Positions 1 through 12,981 of a stretch of 64,000 bases of DNA are shown piece by piece. Positions within the stretch are counted from its first letter, which is position 1. Each line of letters starts with the position of its first letter. A model generated the notes under the pieces. It made no database searches. It worked only from the letters and a program-made list of their open reading frames with translations, and had not been told where the DNA came from. Made by a program: the position numbers and the translations under genes. This DNA is from Lojkania enalia (Eukaryota > Ascomycota > Dothideomycetes > Pleosporales), in NCBI GenBank assembly GCA_010094045.1, contig ML986593.1:431032-495031 (forward strand). The letters are read 5' to 3'.

Positions 1-2505
1 GTATAGAGACGTAGAGAAAAACTCGTTCTCTTTCCTCTTTATATTAAAGTAGAAAGTATTAGCTAAGATAAGAGTAATAATAGGAGAATAGACTTTCTTT
101 AGATCGAGTTTAGACTTTATTATATACAGGCGTATAGAAGCTCTAAACTTATTTAAACTATAAGTTATAGAAGACTAATATAGTTTTAGTAGTTTTAGTA
201 GACCTTTAATATAATAGATAGTTAGACTGCAGGACTACTAATACTAGTTCTTTTCTTATAGAGTATCGCGTTACTAAATATCTAGCTCTACCTCTTTATT
301 ATATACTAGCTAAGTTAATTATATAAGAAGAGAAGGTAAAGGATTATAAGTAGTAAGATACTTAAAGGGCTATATAATCCGATTTTTATCTGTATCTAGC
401 TGGAGTTGAAAATAATATAACTATTTAATACTAATAATATAATCCTAAATACCTAGATCTATAATAATAAATAGATAGTTTTAGATAGTTCTCCTATTAA
501 TTTATAGGTATAAGTAGATATACTAATTAGCTAGGGTTTAGATTTAGTCCTAAAAACCTTTAATAGTAATTTTAAAGGGTAAATACTATATTAATATATA
601 TAGAGCTTAAGAGAATAATCTAACTATTATAGAATTAAGGAATAAGAAGCCTTAGGCGCTAGTATTAATAAGGGTATTTAGTTATACACTAACGCCTTTT
701 AAATATAGAATAGTAGAGATTTAAAAGTACTTTCCTCTAAATAAATATAATAAATTAATATTTAATAAATTATATTTACTTAAACCTAAAATAGAGAGTT
801 TTTTTAGACGTTTCTATTTCCCACCCAAGAACTATCTAGATAGTACTTATTTACGTCTAGAAACTCTTCTTTTTTAATCTTCTCTTATTTAGTCTCTATC
901 TCTTATACTTTAAAGACTATATATTCGTTTATAAAGTATCCTAGTTTACTATAGTTATAGTAATTACCTAGAGTTATATACCTTTTAGGTATAAGAGTCT
1001 TATTAGATTATTAGAGAGTAATTATAGTAGAACGAGGTATTAATACTAGAGTAGATTAGGGTAGTATTAGATTATAGGTTACTTTAGATAAACTCTTAGA
1101 AACCTTCTAATACTAATCCGAATTTATTTTAGCTACAATTTATAGGCTAACAGTTCGTTTTAAAAGGTTAGAAATACTTCTCCTTTCTATATTATAGGCT
1201 GTTAAGTAGGCAACTATAGTATTAAAGAAGCCTTTCTATATAAGTTTAAAGCTAAAGTTTAGTATTTTTAGGCTAGGGAGAATCTTATTTTATAGGTAGA
1301 AGAACTATTTAGATTAAGATACAGATCTTCTAATAGCTGTACTAATAAAATAAGCTTTAAAAGTTAGAAACGCTTCTCTCTTATTTATTCTTAAGACCTA
1401 AAACGCCTATTATACCTCTATCTCTTTATTACTTATAATAAAATACGATTATAGAAGTAAAATTATTTCTTTAGTATTCTTAAACTAATACTAGTCTAAT
1501 TTAGCTAGGTATTTTAGCTCTAAATATCCTTTTATAGTATTAGAAGTATATTTTTATACTAATACTATACGTATATACTCTATTAGATAGTAATCTATAT
1601 TAATCTTAAGTTAGTCTAGAATTAAAACTTACTATTATTAAAATATAGGTTTACTACTATCTATAAAGCTTTCGATTTTAAGCGTATATTTAGTAAGATA
1701 GGCTTAAGAGGGCCTAAAGGTAGCTAAGAGGTTTCTTACTAGAAGAGTTGTAAAAGTTTCTTAGTATATTATTAGTTCTAATTCAATAGTTTATAGAGGT
1801 TAATTAGAACTAATAGTTCTCTATTATATTAAGTATATAATCTCCTCTTATAAAATTACAATTTATTCCTTAAAGGTTAGTTTACTCTAATTTCCCTCTA
1901 AATTAGATAGGTTCTTTACTATAAGCTCTATAAAGAGGGGTCCGCCTATTATAAAGCCCCCTATAAGAGGTAACAGTTATTCTACACGCGTAGATAGAAG
2001 TTTACTCTTACTATAACTTATATATATATCGATTCTAGTATAGAAATTAGAAGGTAAATTATAGTTAGATATTAGTAGTTACCTCCGATTCTAATAGATT
2101 ATTAGTAGTTTCTAAGTTTCTACCTAGGTATATTCTATGCGGCTTTTCTAAAGGTAATTCTAATTATAGGGGATAGAAAGTTTTAAATCTAAAGGTTTTA
2201 GTTAATAAGAGGTTTTTATAACAGCGTAGGTAAGATAATAGGTCCAAATACGGCACGAATCTACTTAGAGGTATATAAGAGTACGTGGGGGTTCAGGGGC
2301 CTAGGAATTCTATTAACACCTATAGGCCTTATATAAAAGGATATAGAAGAACTACTAAGCTACTTATAAGAGAGTATACAACTATATACAGAAGGGAAAA
2401 GGGGTAGAACTAGGGGTAGAATAAGATAAGCAAAAAGCTCTAAGATAAGGTTATATATAAAGCTTTTCGTAGAACGATTTCTTTGTATTATTATACTACC
2501 CCCCT
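1..2505 (-). mobile_element. Second, truncated copy of the same gypsy element
   Basis: Bases 1 to about 2220 repeat 6756 to about 8970 nearly base for base, apart from scattered C/T and G/A differences. The stretch is therefore the 5' (gag-side) part of a second element in the same orientation, ending at the window edge. It continues directly from the LTR at about 2213-2505, which it shares with the neighbouring element, so the two copies are head-to-tail. The differences between copies are almost all transitions, consistent with independent RIP on two copies. Confidence 0.85.
2213..2505 (-). repeat. LTR copy C with internal deletion
   Basis: From about 2228 to 2495 this matches the right-hand two thirds of LTR copies A and B. 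About 165 bp present in copy A (roughly 8972-9138) are missing, the joint falling at about 2215-2225. It serves as the downstream LTR of the full element and the upstream LTR of the truncated copy at 1-2505. Confidence 0.7.
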
Positions 2506-5500
2506 CCTTATAAGCTGATAGTCTCTATTTATACTAGTTTGGGAGGGAATTGGGGCTGTTATAGATAGGTTCTAGTATAAAGAAATTTCTTTAAGGAGGT
2601 ATTTACCGGTAAGAGCTAATATGCGCAGTTACCTATAGAGATACGTTTATTAACGTAATATTAAGTAAGGTTTTTATAGTAAGTATAATTAACCTATATA
2701 TTAGCTAGTAACTACTATTATAATAGTTTATTAATATTGCAATTTCGTCGCGTATAGTAATAAGCATTTACTAGCCTTAGTATATTACTAGATTGCTGTT
2801 AACTAAGCTTCCTTAACTAAATAATAATTTCTACTCCGTATATATTATTGCACGTCTCTAGTACTATTAATTATTAAAGTATTACTAACGCCTTATAGAA
2901 AAAATTAATTAATATACTACTCTACCCGCCTTTTAGAGCCTTTTTAGAAGCCTTTTAAGTTATCTACCTTTAAACTATATATACGCTCGCTTATAGGCGG
3001 CGTATAATATTTACCTTTTAGTTTTTAAGATTAAAAAAATGCGAGTATTATATCTTATAAAATAAAAAGTACAACCCTATACGAATCGCATCTAATACTA
3101 GTAGGGTACTTACTACTAATATACTTATAGATCCCCTTCTACTATAAGGAGGAGTTTCTAGTCCTCTAGGGCCATCTCGAACTATAAGTAGTAGCCCGAT
3201 ATGTAGGAGATAAGGAGGATAAAAAGGTAGCCTTTAAAGCTATTTTAGAGTCTACTTATAGCCTAATACTTATAGCCTAGGTTATAAGAAGTTAGGAAGA
3301 TAGTCTTCTTACGGCTAGTATCTAAGTAGCTTTATTCTACTAAGGTACTAAGTTACTCTGTTAGGTTTTAACTCTAGAGGCTCTAGTATCTAGCTTTTAG
3401 GCTAATATCGCGGCGCTCTTAGGCGGCTAAAGATAAGGTAGAGAAAGTTTAAGGAGAGTCCGGAGGGGAGGAAGAGAAAGGAGGGTAGAAGAGGAAAGAA
3501 CTAGAGAGGTATCTAACAGCCTACTATTAGACCCTCTAGATTCTATAGAAGAGTAATTTTAGGCCTATACTTTAGTTTTTTTTAAAATCTACTACTTAAC
3601 TCTTATATATTATCGTCTACTAGGTAATCTATATTTTCTATACTATTCTCGTATATCTTAATCTATTTAGTTAGAGCTTTTAGAGGTCCTAGCTAATTTA
3701 GATACTTATTATAAAAAGCTCTTAGCTTATAAAACAAACCTATAAAATTTAATGCTTTATACTAGACCGGGTTAGAATTATATCCTACCTATTTTATACG
3801 GTATTTAAGGGTCTTATAATACAGCTTACTAGCTAGTATTTCCTTAACCTCCTACTCTTCTACTCCCTTAATAGCAATAGCGGGTGGTTTTAGAGCTTTT
3901 TACTCTAGTAGAGGGTCCTAGAGGTTCTTATACAGCAGGTTTAGTGCGAAGATATTATATATTCTTAACTTTAAAGGTAGCTGTAGATAGTACGAGTTTT
4001 TAACCTATTCTAGTACTTTAAAAAGGCTCTCCTATTAATCGGATAGCTTTCGGCTCGGTTTCTAGACTATAAGGTTCTTAGTATTTAGATAGACTATATT
4101 ACTAATCTACTAATTAATTAGTTACTAGTAATAGTTAATAATAGATTATATACGATTCTAAGCCTTCTTAATATTAGCCTTTATAGTTTCCTAGGCTGTA
4201 TATATATAAGTTACTAGAGCTAAAGCGTCTTTATAATTCAATTTATCTGTTATAGTAATAGGATTAACGGAATATTTTCAATCCCAACTTTAATAGGGCT
4301 TAGATCTATATAGGATCTAATACGGGGATATTCTAATAGTTATATAGGGTAGAGTTGTTTATACTCGGTCGATTATAGGTAATAGAGAACTCTAGTTATT
4401 CTAGTAGAAGAATATAAAAGGGCGCAGTCTCTAATCGATATACTTATTTATAATCTCTATCTATCCGTTAGTCTCTTTATAATAAGTAGTAGATAGTTTA
4501 ATTTTTATACCTAAGATATAGCAGAATTTAGACTAGAAACTAGATATAAACTAAGGTCTTTAGTCTAAAATAATAGTTTTAAGCGTATAGCTAAAGTAGT
4601 ATACCTATTAAATAAATAATTCGGCTATTCCCCTTATATTAATTATACGATAGTAGGGGATAGATACCGCTTATTTAGACAGGCGATCGATTACTACTAT
4701 AATCTAATTATATCCGGACTTATCTATAGAGAAATTCTTAAAGTTAATATATAGGTGCTATATTAGTTAATTTAGTATAGAAAGTAGATAGATAAAACCT
4801 AGGGTTTAGGTTTATATTAGATAAGCTTTATAGTATAGGATGCAATTCTATATATATTATTTATAAGTAGCTTCTATACTCTTCTAGTAGTATTTCTAGA
4901 ATAGTAACTAATAGGTTTTAGTAGCGCTTAGGTATGCAGAGGATACTTAGTTATAAGCCTCTTATATAAGCCGCGTATAAAGGCTTAAATCTAATAGAAT
5001 ATATAAGCGATTATTATAGAGGAGTAGTTTATTCTCTATCTAATACTTGTAGGATAAAAGGGTATATTCCTGTATAAAAGAGGCTCGGTTTTCCTATAGT
5101 AATATATCGATTAACTTTAGAGAGTTTAGTAATATAATCTACTTCTAGCCTTTAATAATATTTAATATAGCTACTTAAGTTATTATTTAGGTAATATAAG
5201 ACTAGGCTAATTTAGTATTAATTCGGGGGTGAAGTTAATATAGTCCGAATAAGACTCTTAACTAGTTATTAGTTTAAGCTGCTTTTAAGTTTTCTATATC
5301 TTATTTATAATAACTAAGGATATCTACTCTAGTATTATTCTTACTTAGGGTGTATTCGATTCGAAACTAATACTAAGCTAATTCCTCGGTCTAATAAACT
5401 TAATAAGTATTAAGTACTTTCGTAGTTATAAAATATTCAAGTAAGTAATAATCGGTATATACTAGAGTCTTAGTAGCTACTAAAGTAAGTTCTACTCTCT

Positions 5501-8500
5501 ATTACTTAAACGTAGTAACGATTGCGAATAGTTTCTTATTATAAATCTTCTAGTTCAGTTCTAAACCGGATAGAACCTTACTATAGAATGTTATAGGGTA
5601 CTATTTTCCGTCGGGATATTTCTATAACAGTACTTCTATAACTACTCTATTAGAAGTATTAGTTTCCATTTTTGTTTCTAACGTAGGGTTAAAGTAGTAG
5701 AAAGTAGGTATACTTAATAGAGCTAACTTTAATTTCTTAAAGGTAATATTACATTCTAAAGTCTATATAAAAGAAGTTATAGGGCTTTATAGTACGATAA
5801 TTAGCTTTACGACACGCGAGAATTCTAGTATAAACTATCGGTAGAATCCAGTAAAACCTAAGAAGGATTTTACACCTATTACAGTAGTAGGTAGCTACTA
5901 GTTATATAATACTTCTACCTTCTCTAAATTAACCTTAAAACCTTTATTTAAGAGAATATAGCTAAGATATTTAGTTTAGGTAATATAGAATTCGCTCTTC
6001 TTAATATTAACTTATAACCCTGCTTAATATAATCTTTTAAGAACTTTCTTAACATAGATAGTATATATCACCTTATCTTTAGAGTAGATAAGAATATTAT
6101 CTAGGTAAGTAATATAGAAGTTATCTAGATAGTTAATTAGTACGTCGTTTATATAGTACTAGTAAGTTACTAGGCTATTATATAATCTAAAAGGTAGAAC
6201 TTTATACTTATAGGTTCTATATTAAGTCTAAAAAGTAGTATATTCCTTAAAACTAGGGTCTATTCTAATCTTATTAAAGGTTGTATAAATATTAAACTTA
6301 ATAAAGATTACTATCTTAGTAGGTTTAAATAAGAGTTTATCTATATACGGTATTAGATATATATTTTTATAGATAAGAGTATTAAGTTTATAATAATTTA
6401 TATAGATATATAAGTTACTATTAAGTTTATAGATGTAAAGAATTAGAGATATAAAGGAGTTCTAACTCTACTTAATATACCTATACTATAGATTATCTAT
6501 AATATACTTCTTAGTTACCTTTAGCTCCTTAATATTCTACTTATATAACAGGCTGTAACTATTAAGGAGGGGTTTTATAAGAATAATCTTATAATTATAA
6601 GAGTAGTATTCCGGTAATTAATAAGCCGCAGTTTTACTAAATATATTCTAATACCTATAGTATTTAAATAGTAATCGGAGATTTACTAGTACTTTATTTT
6701 TAGCCTTATCTTCTAGTTCTAGGGCTTACTTATCTTTAATTAGCCGCTTAATTTCGTATAGAGACGTAGAGAAAAACTCGTTCTCTTTCCTCTTTATATT
6801 AAAGTAGAAAGTATTAGCTAAGATAAGAATAATAATAGGAGAATAGACTTTCTTTAGATTAGGTTTAGACTTTATTTTATACGGGCGTATAGGAGCTCTA
6901 AACTTATTTAGACTATAAGCTATAAGAGACTAATATAGTTTTAGTAGTTTTAGTAGACCTTTAATATAATAGATAGTCGGACTGTAGGACTACTAATACT
7001 AGTTCTTTTCCTATAGAACGTCGCGTTGCTAGATATCTAGTTCTACCTCCTTATTACGTGCTAGCTGAGTTAATTATATAAGAAGAGAAGGTAAAGAATT
7101 ATAAGTAGTAGGATACTTAGAAGGCTATATAATCCGATTCTTATTCGTATCTAGCTAGAGTTGAAAATAATATAACTATTTAATACTAATAATATAATCC
7201 TAAGTACCTAGATCTATAATAATAAATAGATAGTTTTAAATAGTTCTTCTATTAATTTATAGGTGTAAGTAGATATACTAATTAACTAGGGTTTAGATTT
7301 AGTCCTAAAAACCTTTAACGGTAATTTTAAAGGGTAAGCGCTATATTAATATATATAAAGCTTAAAAGAGTAATCTAGCTACTATAAAATTAAGGAATAG
7401 GAAGCTTTAGGCGCCTATATTAATAAGGGTATTTAGTTGTATACTAACACCTTTTAAATATAGAATAGTAGGAATTTAGAAGTACTTTCCTCTAAATAAA
7501 TGCGACAAATTAATATTTAATAAATTATACTTACTTAAGCTTAGAATAAAAAGTTTTCCTAGGCGTTTCTATTTCCCACCTAAGAACTATCTAGGTGGTA
7601 CTTGTTTACGTTTAAGAACTCTTCTTCTTTAATCTTCTCTTATTTAACCTCTATCTCTTATATTTTAAGGACTATATATTCGTTTATAAAGTGTTCTAGT
7701 TTACTATAGTTATAGTAATTACCTAGGGTCGTATACCTTTTAGGTATAGGAGTCTTATTAGGTTATTAGAAAGCGATCGTAGTAGAATAAAATATTAATA
7801 CTAGAGTAGATTAGAGTAGTATTAGATTATAGGTTACCTTAGATAAACTCTTAGAAGTCTTCTAATACCGATCTAAATTTATTTTAGCTATAACCTATAG
7901 GTTAATAGTTTATTTTAGGAGGTTAGAAATACTTCTCCTTTCTATATCGTAGGCTGTTAAGTAGGCGACTATAATATTAAAGGAGCCTTTCTATATAAGC
8001 TTAAAGCTAAAGTTTAGTATCTTTAAGCTAGAGAGAATCTTATTTTATAGGTAGAAGAACTACTTAGATTAGGGTATAGATCCCCTAATAGCTGTACTAA
8101 TAAAGCGAGCTTTAAAAGTTAGGAACGCTTCTCTCTTATTTATTCTTAGGATCTAAAACGCCTATTACGCCTCTATCTCTTTATTACCTATAATAAAATA
8201 CGATTATAGAAGTAAAATTATTTTTTTAGTATTCTTAAACTAATACTAGTCCGATTTAGCTAGGTATTTTAGCTCTAGATACCCTTTTATAGTACTAGAG
8301 GTATATCCCTATACTAACGCTATATATATATATTCTATCTAATAGTAATCTATATTAATCTTAAGTTAGTCTAAGATTAAGGCTTACTATTATTTAAATA
8401 TAGGTTTATTACTATCTATAAAACTTTCGATCTTAGATATATATTTAGTAAGGTAGATTTAAGGGGGCTTAAGAGTAGCTAAGAGGTTTCTTACTAGGGG

Positions 8501-8967
8501 AGTTATAAAAGTTTCCTAGTATATTATCGGTTCTAATTCGGTAGTTTATAAAGGTTAATTAAGACTAATAGTTCTCTATTATATTAAGTATATAATCTCC
8601 TCCTATAAAATTATAATTTATTTTTTAAGGGTTAGTTTACTCTAATTTCCCTCTAAATTAGATAGGTTCTTTATTATAGGCCCTATAAAGAGGGGTCCGC
8701 CTATCGTAGGGCCCCCTATAGAAGGTAACAGTTGTTCTACACGTATAGATAGAAGCTTACTCTTACTATAACTTATACGTATATTAGTTCTAGTATAGGA
8801 ATTAGAAGGTAAATTATAGTTAGATATCAGCGGTTACCTCTAATTCTAATAGGTTATTAGTAGTCTCTAAGTTTCTACCTAGGCGTACTCTACGCAGCTT
8901 TTCTAAAGGCAATTCTAATCGTAGAGGATAGGAAGTTCTAAACCTAAAGGCTTTAATTAATAGAAAG

Positions 8968-9411
8968 TCTCTAAGATCTTATCTAAGTAACTAAATAACT
9001 TAATATAATAGTATATAAGTATTATAATCTAAATTAAATTAGGTATATTTTAAACTTAGACGTATTTAAATAAATAATTAATACGATATTATTAAAAAGG
9101 CTATTACTAGTAGTATTAAGTTCTTCTATATAATATAATAGTATAGATAAGATAATAGGTCCAAATATAATACAAATCTACTTAGAGGTATATAAGAGTA
9201 TATAGGGGTTTAGGGACCTAGGAATTCTATTAACACCTATAGGCCTTATATAAAAGGATATAGAAGAACTACTAAGCTACTTATAAGGGAGTATACAACT
9301 ATATACGGAAGGGAAAAGGGGTAGAACTAGAGGTAAGATAAGATAAGCGAAAAGCTTTAGGATAAGGTTGTATATAAAGCTTTTTGTAGAACGATTTCTT
9401 TATATTATTAC
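8968..9411 (-). repeat. LTR copy A of the gypsy element
   Basis: This is about 444 bp and aligns along its whole length with 9412-9858. On the minus strand it begins TGTAATAATA, keeping the 5'-TG typical of LTRs. The start on the plus side is set by where the two copies begin to align. It borders the internal region of the full element at about 8967. Confidence 0.75.
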
Positions 9412-9858
9412 AGTTTTTAAAATTCTATCTAGATAATTAAATAATTTAATATAATAGTATATAAATATTATAACTTAAACTAAATTAGGTATATCTTAAA
9501 CTTAAATATAGTTAAATAAACAATCGATGCGATATTATTAAAGAGGCTATTACTAGTAGTATTAAGTTCTTCTATATAATATAATAGTATAGGTAAGATA
9601 ATAGGTCTAAATACGGTATAAATCTACTTAGAGGTATATAAGAGTACGTGGGAGTTTAGAGACCTAGGAATTCTATTAATACTTATAGGCCTTATATAAA
9701 AGGATATAGAAGAACTACTAAGCTACTTATAAGGGAGTATACAACTATATATAGATAGGAAAAGGGGCGGAGCCGGGGGTAGGATAAGATAAGTAAAAAG
9801 CTTTAGGATAAGGTTGCATGTAAAGCTTTTCGTAGAACGATTTCTTCGCATCGTTATA
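9412..9858 (-). repeat. LTR copy B, directly abutting copy A
   Basis: This is a second LTR-length copy, immediately next to copy A with no internal sequence between them. Its right end (minus-strand 5' end) keeps slightly more GC than copy A. Copy A plus copy B is an LTR-LTR tandem at the 5' side of the element. That layout points to recombination between elements or to nested insertion rather than a simple insertion. Confidence 0.7.
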
Positions 9859-10780
9859 CTATAGCTGTTTAAGTCGGTTCTAGACGTAGTTAAATATATT
9901 AGCTCTATTAAACTAGTCTAAATAGAGCTTAGTTTTAATAAATAGAAGCTATATATAAAATATATATAGTTTACTATTAAAATATAGAGGGTTTAGGAGT
10001 TAAAAATAAGAGGTAGTAAAAGACTAGAGCTAGAAGATAATAGTACATGCTAAGTTGAGATTAGATTAGAACTACTAGATTTCGGATTGCTGGTTCTAAA
10101 GCTCCTACTACAGCTACTGTATAAGCAGTAGAATAGCTGTTGGGCTAGTATTCTAGCTAGACATCGCTAGGAAGGAAGAAAAAAAAATCCGGACGGGGAA
10201 CAACAAAGATCTCTATCTGGAGATCCGCAGCAGCTGTCTAGCTACTGTTACTATATAACTGGGCGAGCTATCCTAATGTTACGAGAGGCTACGAGCAGGG
10301 ACGACAAGGCTCATCTAACGCTTGGTATAGTATGCTACGCACAGATCTCAGGTGTCGTACAAGAGGATAGCTAAGGAGCAAGCTATACGCGAGGCAAGCA
10401 GGAAGATAAGGGGGAAGAAGAAGGCACGTGCGCGGAAGCGAGCGCGCCACGTGCAGGTGTCAGGGGGGAACGTGAGGATACCGTGACACTACTAAAGCCT
10501 ACAGCCGATTTCTATAGTAACTAGATATAGGAGAAGTATTAATCGCTTATAGTTAATACTAGTAAGAGCTACTATCGAGTAATATATATAGATATATACC
10601 GTAGTTTCCGTTCGGTCTGGGGGGTATATGGGAGGGTGGATATCGAGGTGATAGACCTCACAAACATCGGCGTTTATAGACTAGTCCCGATTAGGACTAG
10701 CTCTATTTAGATAGTTCTTCTAGAGAGCGCGCTCCACCAAGCAAGCAACAATATACTTCCTCCCACTCTGTCTACCACAG
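9859..10780. other. Transposon debris at the edge of the RIP block
   Basis: There is no gene here. AT-rich, RIP-like sequence runs to about 10,050. Then comes a much less mutated, GC-richer block at about 10,140-10,490 ending in CCGTGACAC; read on the minus strand that is TGTCACGG, which looks like an LTR start. A second G-rich tract at 10,619-10,640 and a short palindrome (CTAGTCC..GGACTAG, about 10,680-10,700) follow. I suspect fragments of a different LTR element inserted near the 5' end of the homeobox pseudogene, but I could not find paired LTRs or a target-site duplication. Confidence 0.4.
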
Positions 10781-12981
10781 CTCAACACTTATGACAATGG
10801 ATGTAATTAGAACTTTGAGCAGACAAATGAGCAGGCACCTACACTTGGAGCCTTTCTCGATCCTGAACTATTTGGAAACCATTCCCTATACGATACCGAT
10901 GTCCTTCCGAGCTTCCAAGAAAATTCTAAAAACACATATTTCGACCCCCATGAGTCTTTATCCGCGAATGAATCCGTCCTGCTCTCGGGTGTTCGGCAAT
11001 CCGATAGCTACGTAAACACAGTCATCGCTTTACTGCAACTCGCTGAAGATTAACTACCATGCCCTGAGCTCTCGTGTTCGGCGCCAAGTTCGGCAGCCTC
11101 GCTTTTAGGCGCTTTTGAGCACGGGTTGGCTAACGAACTTCCGCAAACACCGGATTACGACCTTGCGCCTTGTAACTTTGACGTGTCTATACTAGATTTC
11201 GAGCTGCTTGAAAGTTACGCCGAGATTCTCCAAAGTTACTCACCTGGTGATGCCACGTCGGACGAACGTAGACATGGTTTGCAACCCTCCGCAAGTTCAA
11301 CAGGCCAAACTTCACTAGAAAAAACTCGATCACCAACATTTCAGAGTTCCAATATACCTACAAGCGTCGAAAATGCCCAAGTCCGAGGTCATAGATCGCG
11401 ATTAAGACCTCGTACATCTCACAAGGCAAGGGCTTTACTTGAAACCTACATCAAGGAAAAGGCATATCCCTCATGGGACGAGTGTAGGAGGCTTGCTACC
11501 AGTACAGGACTGGAGATTCAAAAAGTTCGTAATTGGTTTAGCAACGCAAGGGCCGAAAAGGCCTTCCAGGTTTGTATACTCCTGGAATAACTATAGTGGA
11601 AATTGCTAAGTTATTTGATAGTGGATATTTCCCCTATACGGCACATCCGCCCAAGCTATGACCTCAATAGCTACGCAAATGGAACTTCGTCATCTACCAG
11701 CTCTATACACTACTCACTTGAGCATAGGGAAAGCCCAACCCCTATTGAAGACATTCTTTTGCCCAAGCAAGATAGAAACACCCATGAGAACTGTAAAAGC
11801 AATAAATGGAATGTTACCCTTGTAAACAGCGCATTTATGATTGCAGGTTCCCCTTCGAGGGCCTCAAGCCTAGCTTCATCGATGCTCTCTACGGATTCTC
11901 CTAAACCTGAGTTGAGCCACGCAAGTCTTGTCGCAGTCGACCAGCGAGGTTCTCGACGGGGTCGTAAAAGGTGGCCAAGCGCCGCAGCTGAGAATGATAT
12001 GATGATCGGAGAGGACCGGACCGAACGGAGACCCCAGGAAATCCAAGCCACGTCTGTTGGTGCGCCGTATTATTGCACTTAGCTTGGCTACAACTCGGCT
12101 TTCTTAAGGAGATCTGAGTGGGCCCGCCATGAGGAAGTTGTCCACTACTGCCCAAAACAATGGGTATGTTGTCGTCCCGGAATGGAAGAAGTGCGGCTAT
12201 CACGGTGCTTCCTTTGTGGGTTTCAGGATGTACCGCTTAGGCATATCATGGAAAGTCATTTCCAAGATTTACGCTGCATGCACAAGTCATCTTCAGCACA
12301 CACATTCATGCGCAAAGACCATCTTGCGCAGCATATTAAGAGAGTCCATCTCAAGAGGGAACCAGACATCCCTCCAGTCATCACAGATACGTGGAAGATC
12401 GAGACTCAATTCGACACAGACAGAGTTCTTCACTGTGGTTTCTGCGGGCGGATGTTCTCTACATGGGATGAACGACAGCAACATGTTGCTGAGTATTTGG
12501 AGGCTCGAGTTCAGAAATCCGCATGGTGGCCACAGATATTCCCAGCCCCAAGCCCTGTCGATTAGGGGTTAGTTAGCCTGATTATTCTTGCTTGCCTTTT
12601 TGCCATCCTTACTGTCTCGTGATAGCCCGAACGAATTCATCTTCCCTTCATGCGGAGAAGCTTTCTGCGACTTTGCTACCGCTGCTAGGGAACGCCCGAA
12701 GTGTGTGTCATGGTCGTGCCGTTATCTACACGATATGATCATCATTCTTTACGCTTCAGACTACACTCTCAAATCAACTTCTCTACGAGCTCTGTGGGCA
12801 ATCCTTCGACAATGGAACCATGTCTTTTACAACTCATGCCGAAACTCACTGCTTGAGCACGTGCAAACAGGATCTCTTCTCCGATCGAGACGAATTCCAT
12901 CAACATCTTGTTACACACCACTCAGCAAGTGCTTTCACCCAATTACTGGAGGAGCGCTTTGAGTCTTGGCAATGTCTGTAG
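10781..12981 (+). pseudogene. Homeobox (TALE/KN-type) plus C2H2 zinc-finger transcription factor, inactivated
   Basis: Fungal homeobox-C2H2 regulators carry a KN-type homeodomain followed by several C2H2 fingers. The homeodomain is at about 11,400-11,570, with the recognition-helix signature WFSNARA. A basic G-S-R-R-G-R-K-R-W motif at about 11,950 precedes zinc-finger sequence at 12,068-12,530, including RKDHL-x-QH and CGFCGRMF. A last finger (CKQDLFSDRDEFHQHL) lies at about 12,862-12,910. One frame runs 10,781-11,569 through a TAG (10,808) and a TAA (11,051). A second frame runs from about 11,600 to 12,565 through a TAG (12,080). A third frame ends at 12,981 and has a TGA at 12,736. I found no in-frame ATG. 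A probable intron at 11,570-11,621 does not keep the frame, so an indel is also likely. Three stops fit CAG/CAA to TAG/TAA, that is C-to-T in CpA, as in RIP. The gene adjoins the RIP block. Confidence 0.8.

Larger units (their letters stand above)
2213..9411 (-). mobile_element. RIP-mutated Ty3/gypsy LTR retrotransposon
   Basis: This is a dead LTR retrotransposon reading on the minus strand. Reverse transcriptase motifs can still be read: at about 6162-6206 a YKVLPF-x-L-Y-N block (family form LPFGLCNAP) and at 6081-6113 I-T-Y-L-D-N-I-L-I-Y-S, where the second catalytic Asp of YLDD is now Asn (GAT to AAT). The changes fit G-to-A on this strand. No frame is open for any length. An LTR lies at each end, and on the minus strand a purine-rich tract (plus-strand C/T run at about 2508-2520) sits just before the downstream LTR, as expected of a polypurine tract. 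CpA and TpG are nearly absent over long stretches while TpA is very common, the classic RIP pattern. Gag, protease and integrase are expected from the layout but I did not resolve them. Confidence 0.85.

Noticed and set aside
10791..11015. Open frame with ATG at the start of the homeobox locus
   Set aside because: Its frame does not lead into the homeodomain; the frame one base over reads through TAG and TAA into the conserved domain, so the ATG frame is a shadow of a damaged N-terminus.
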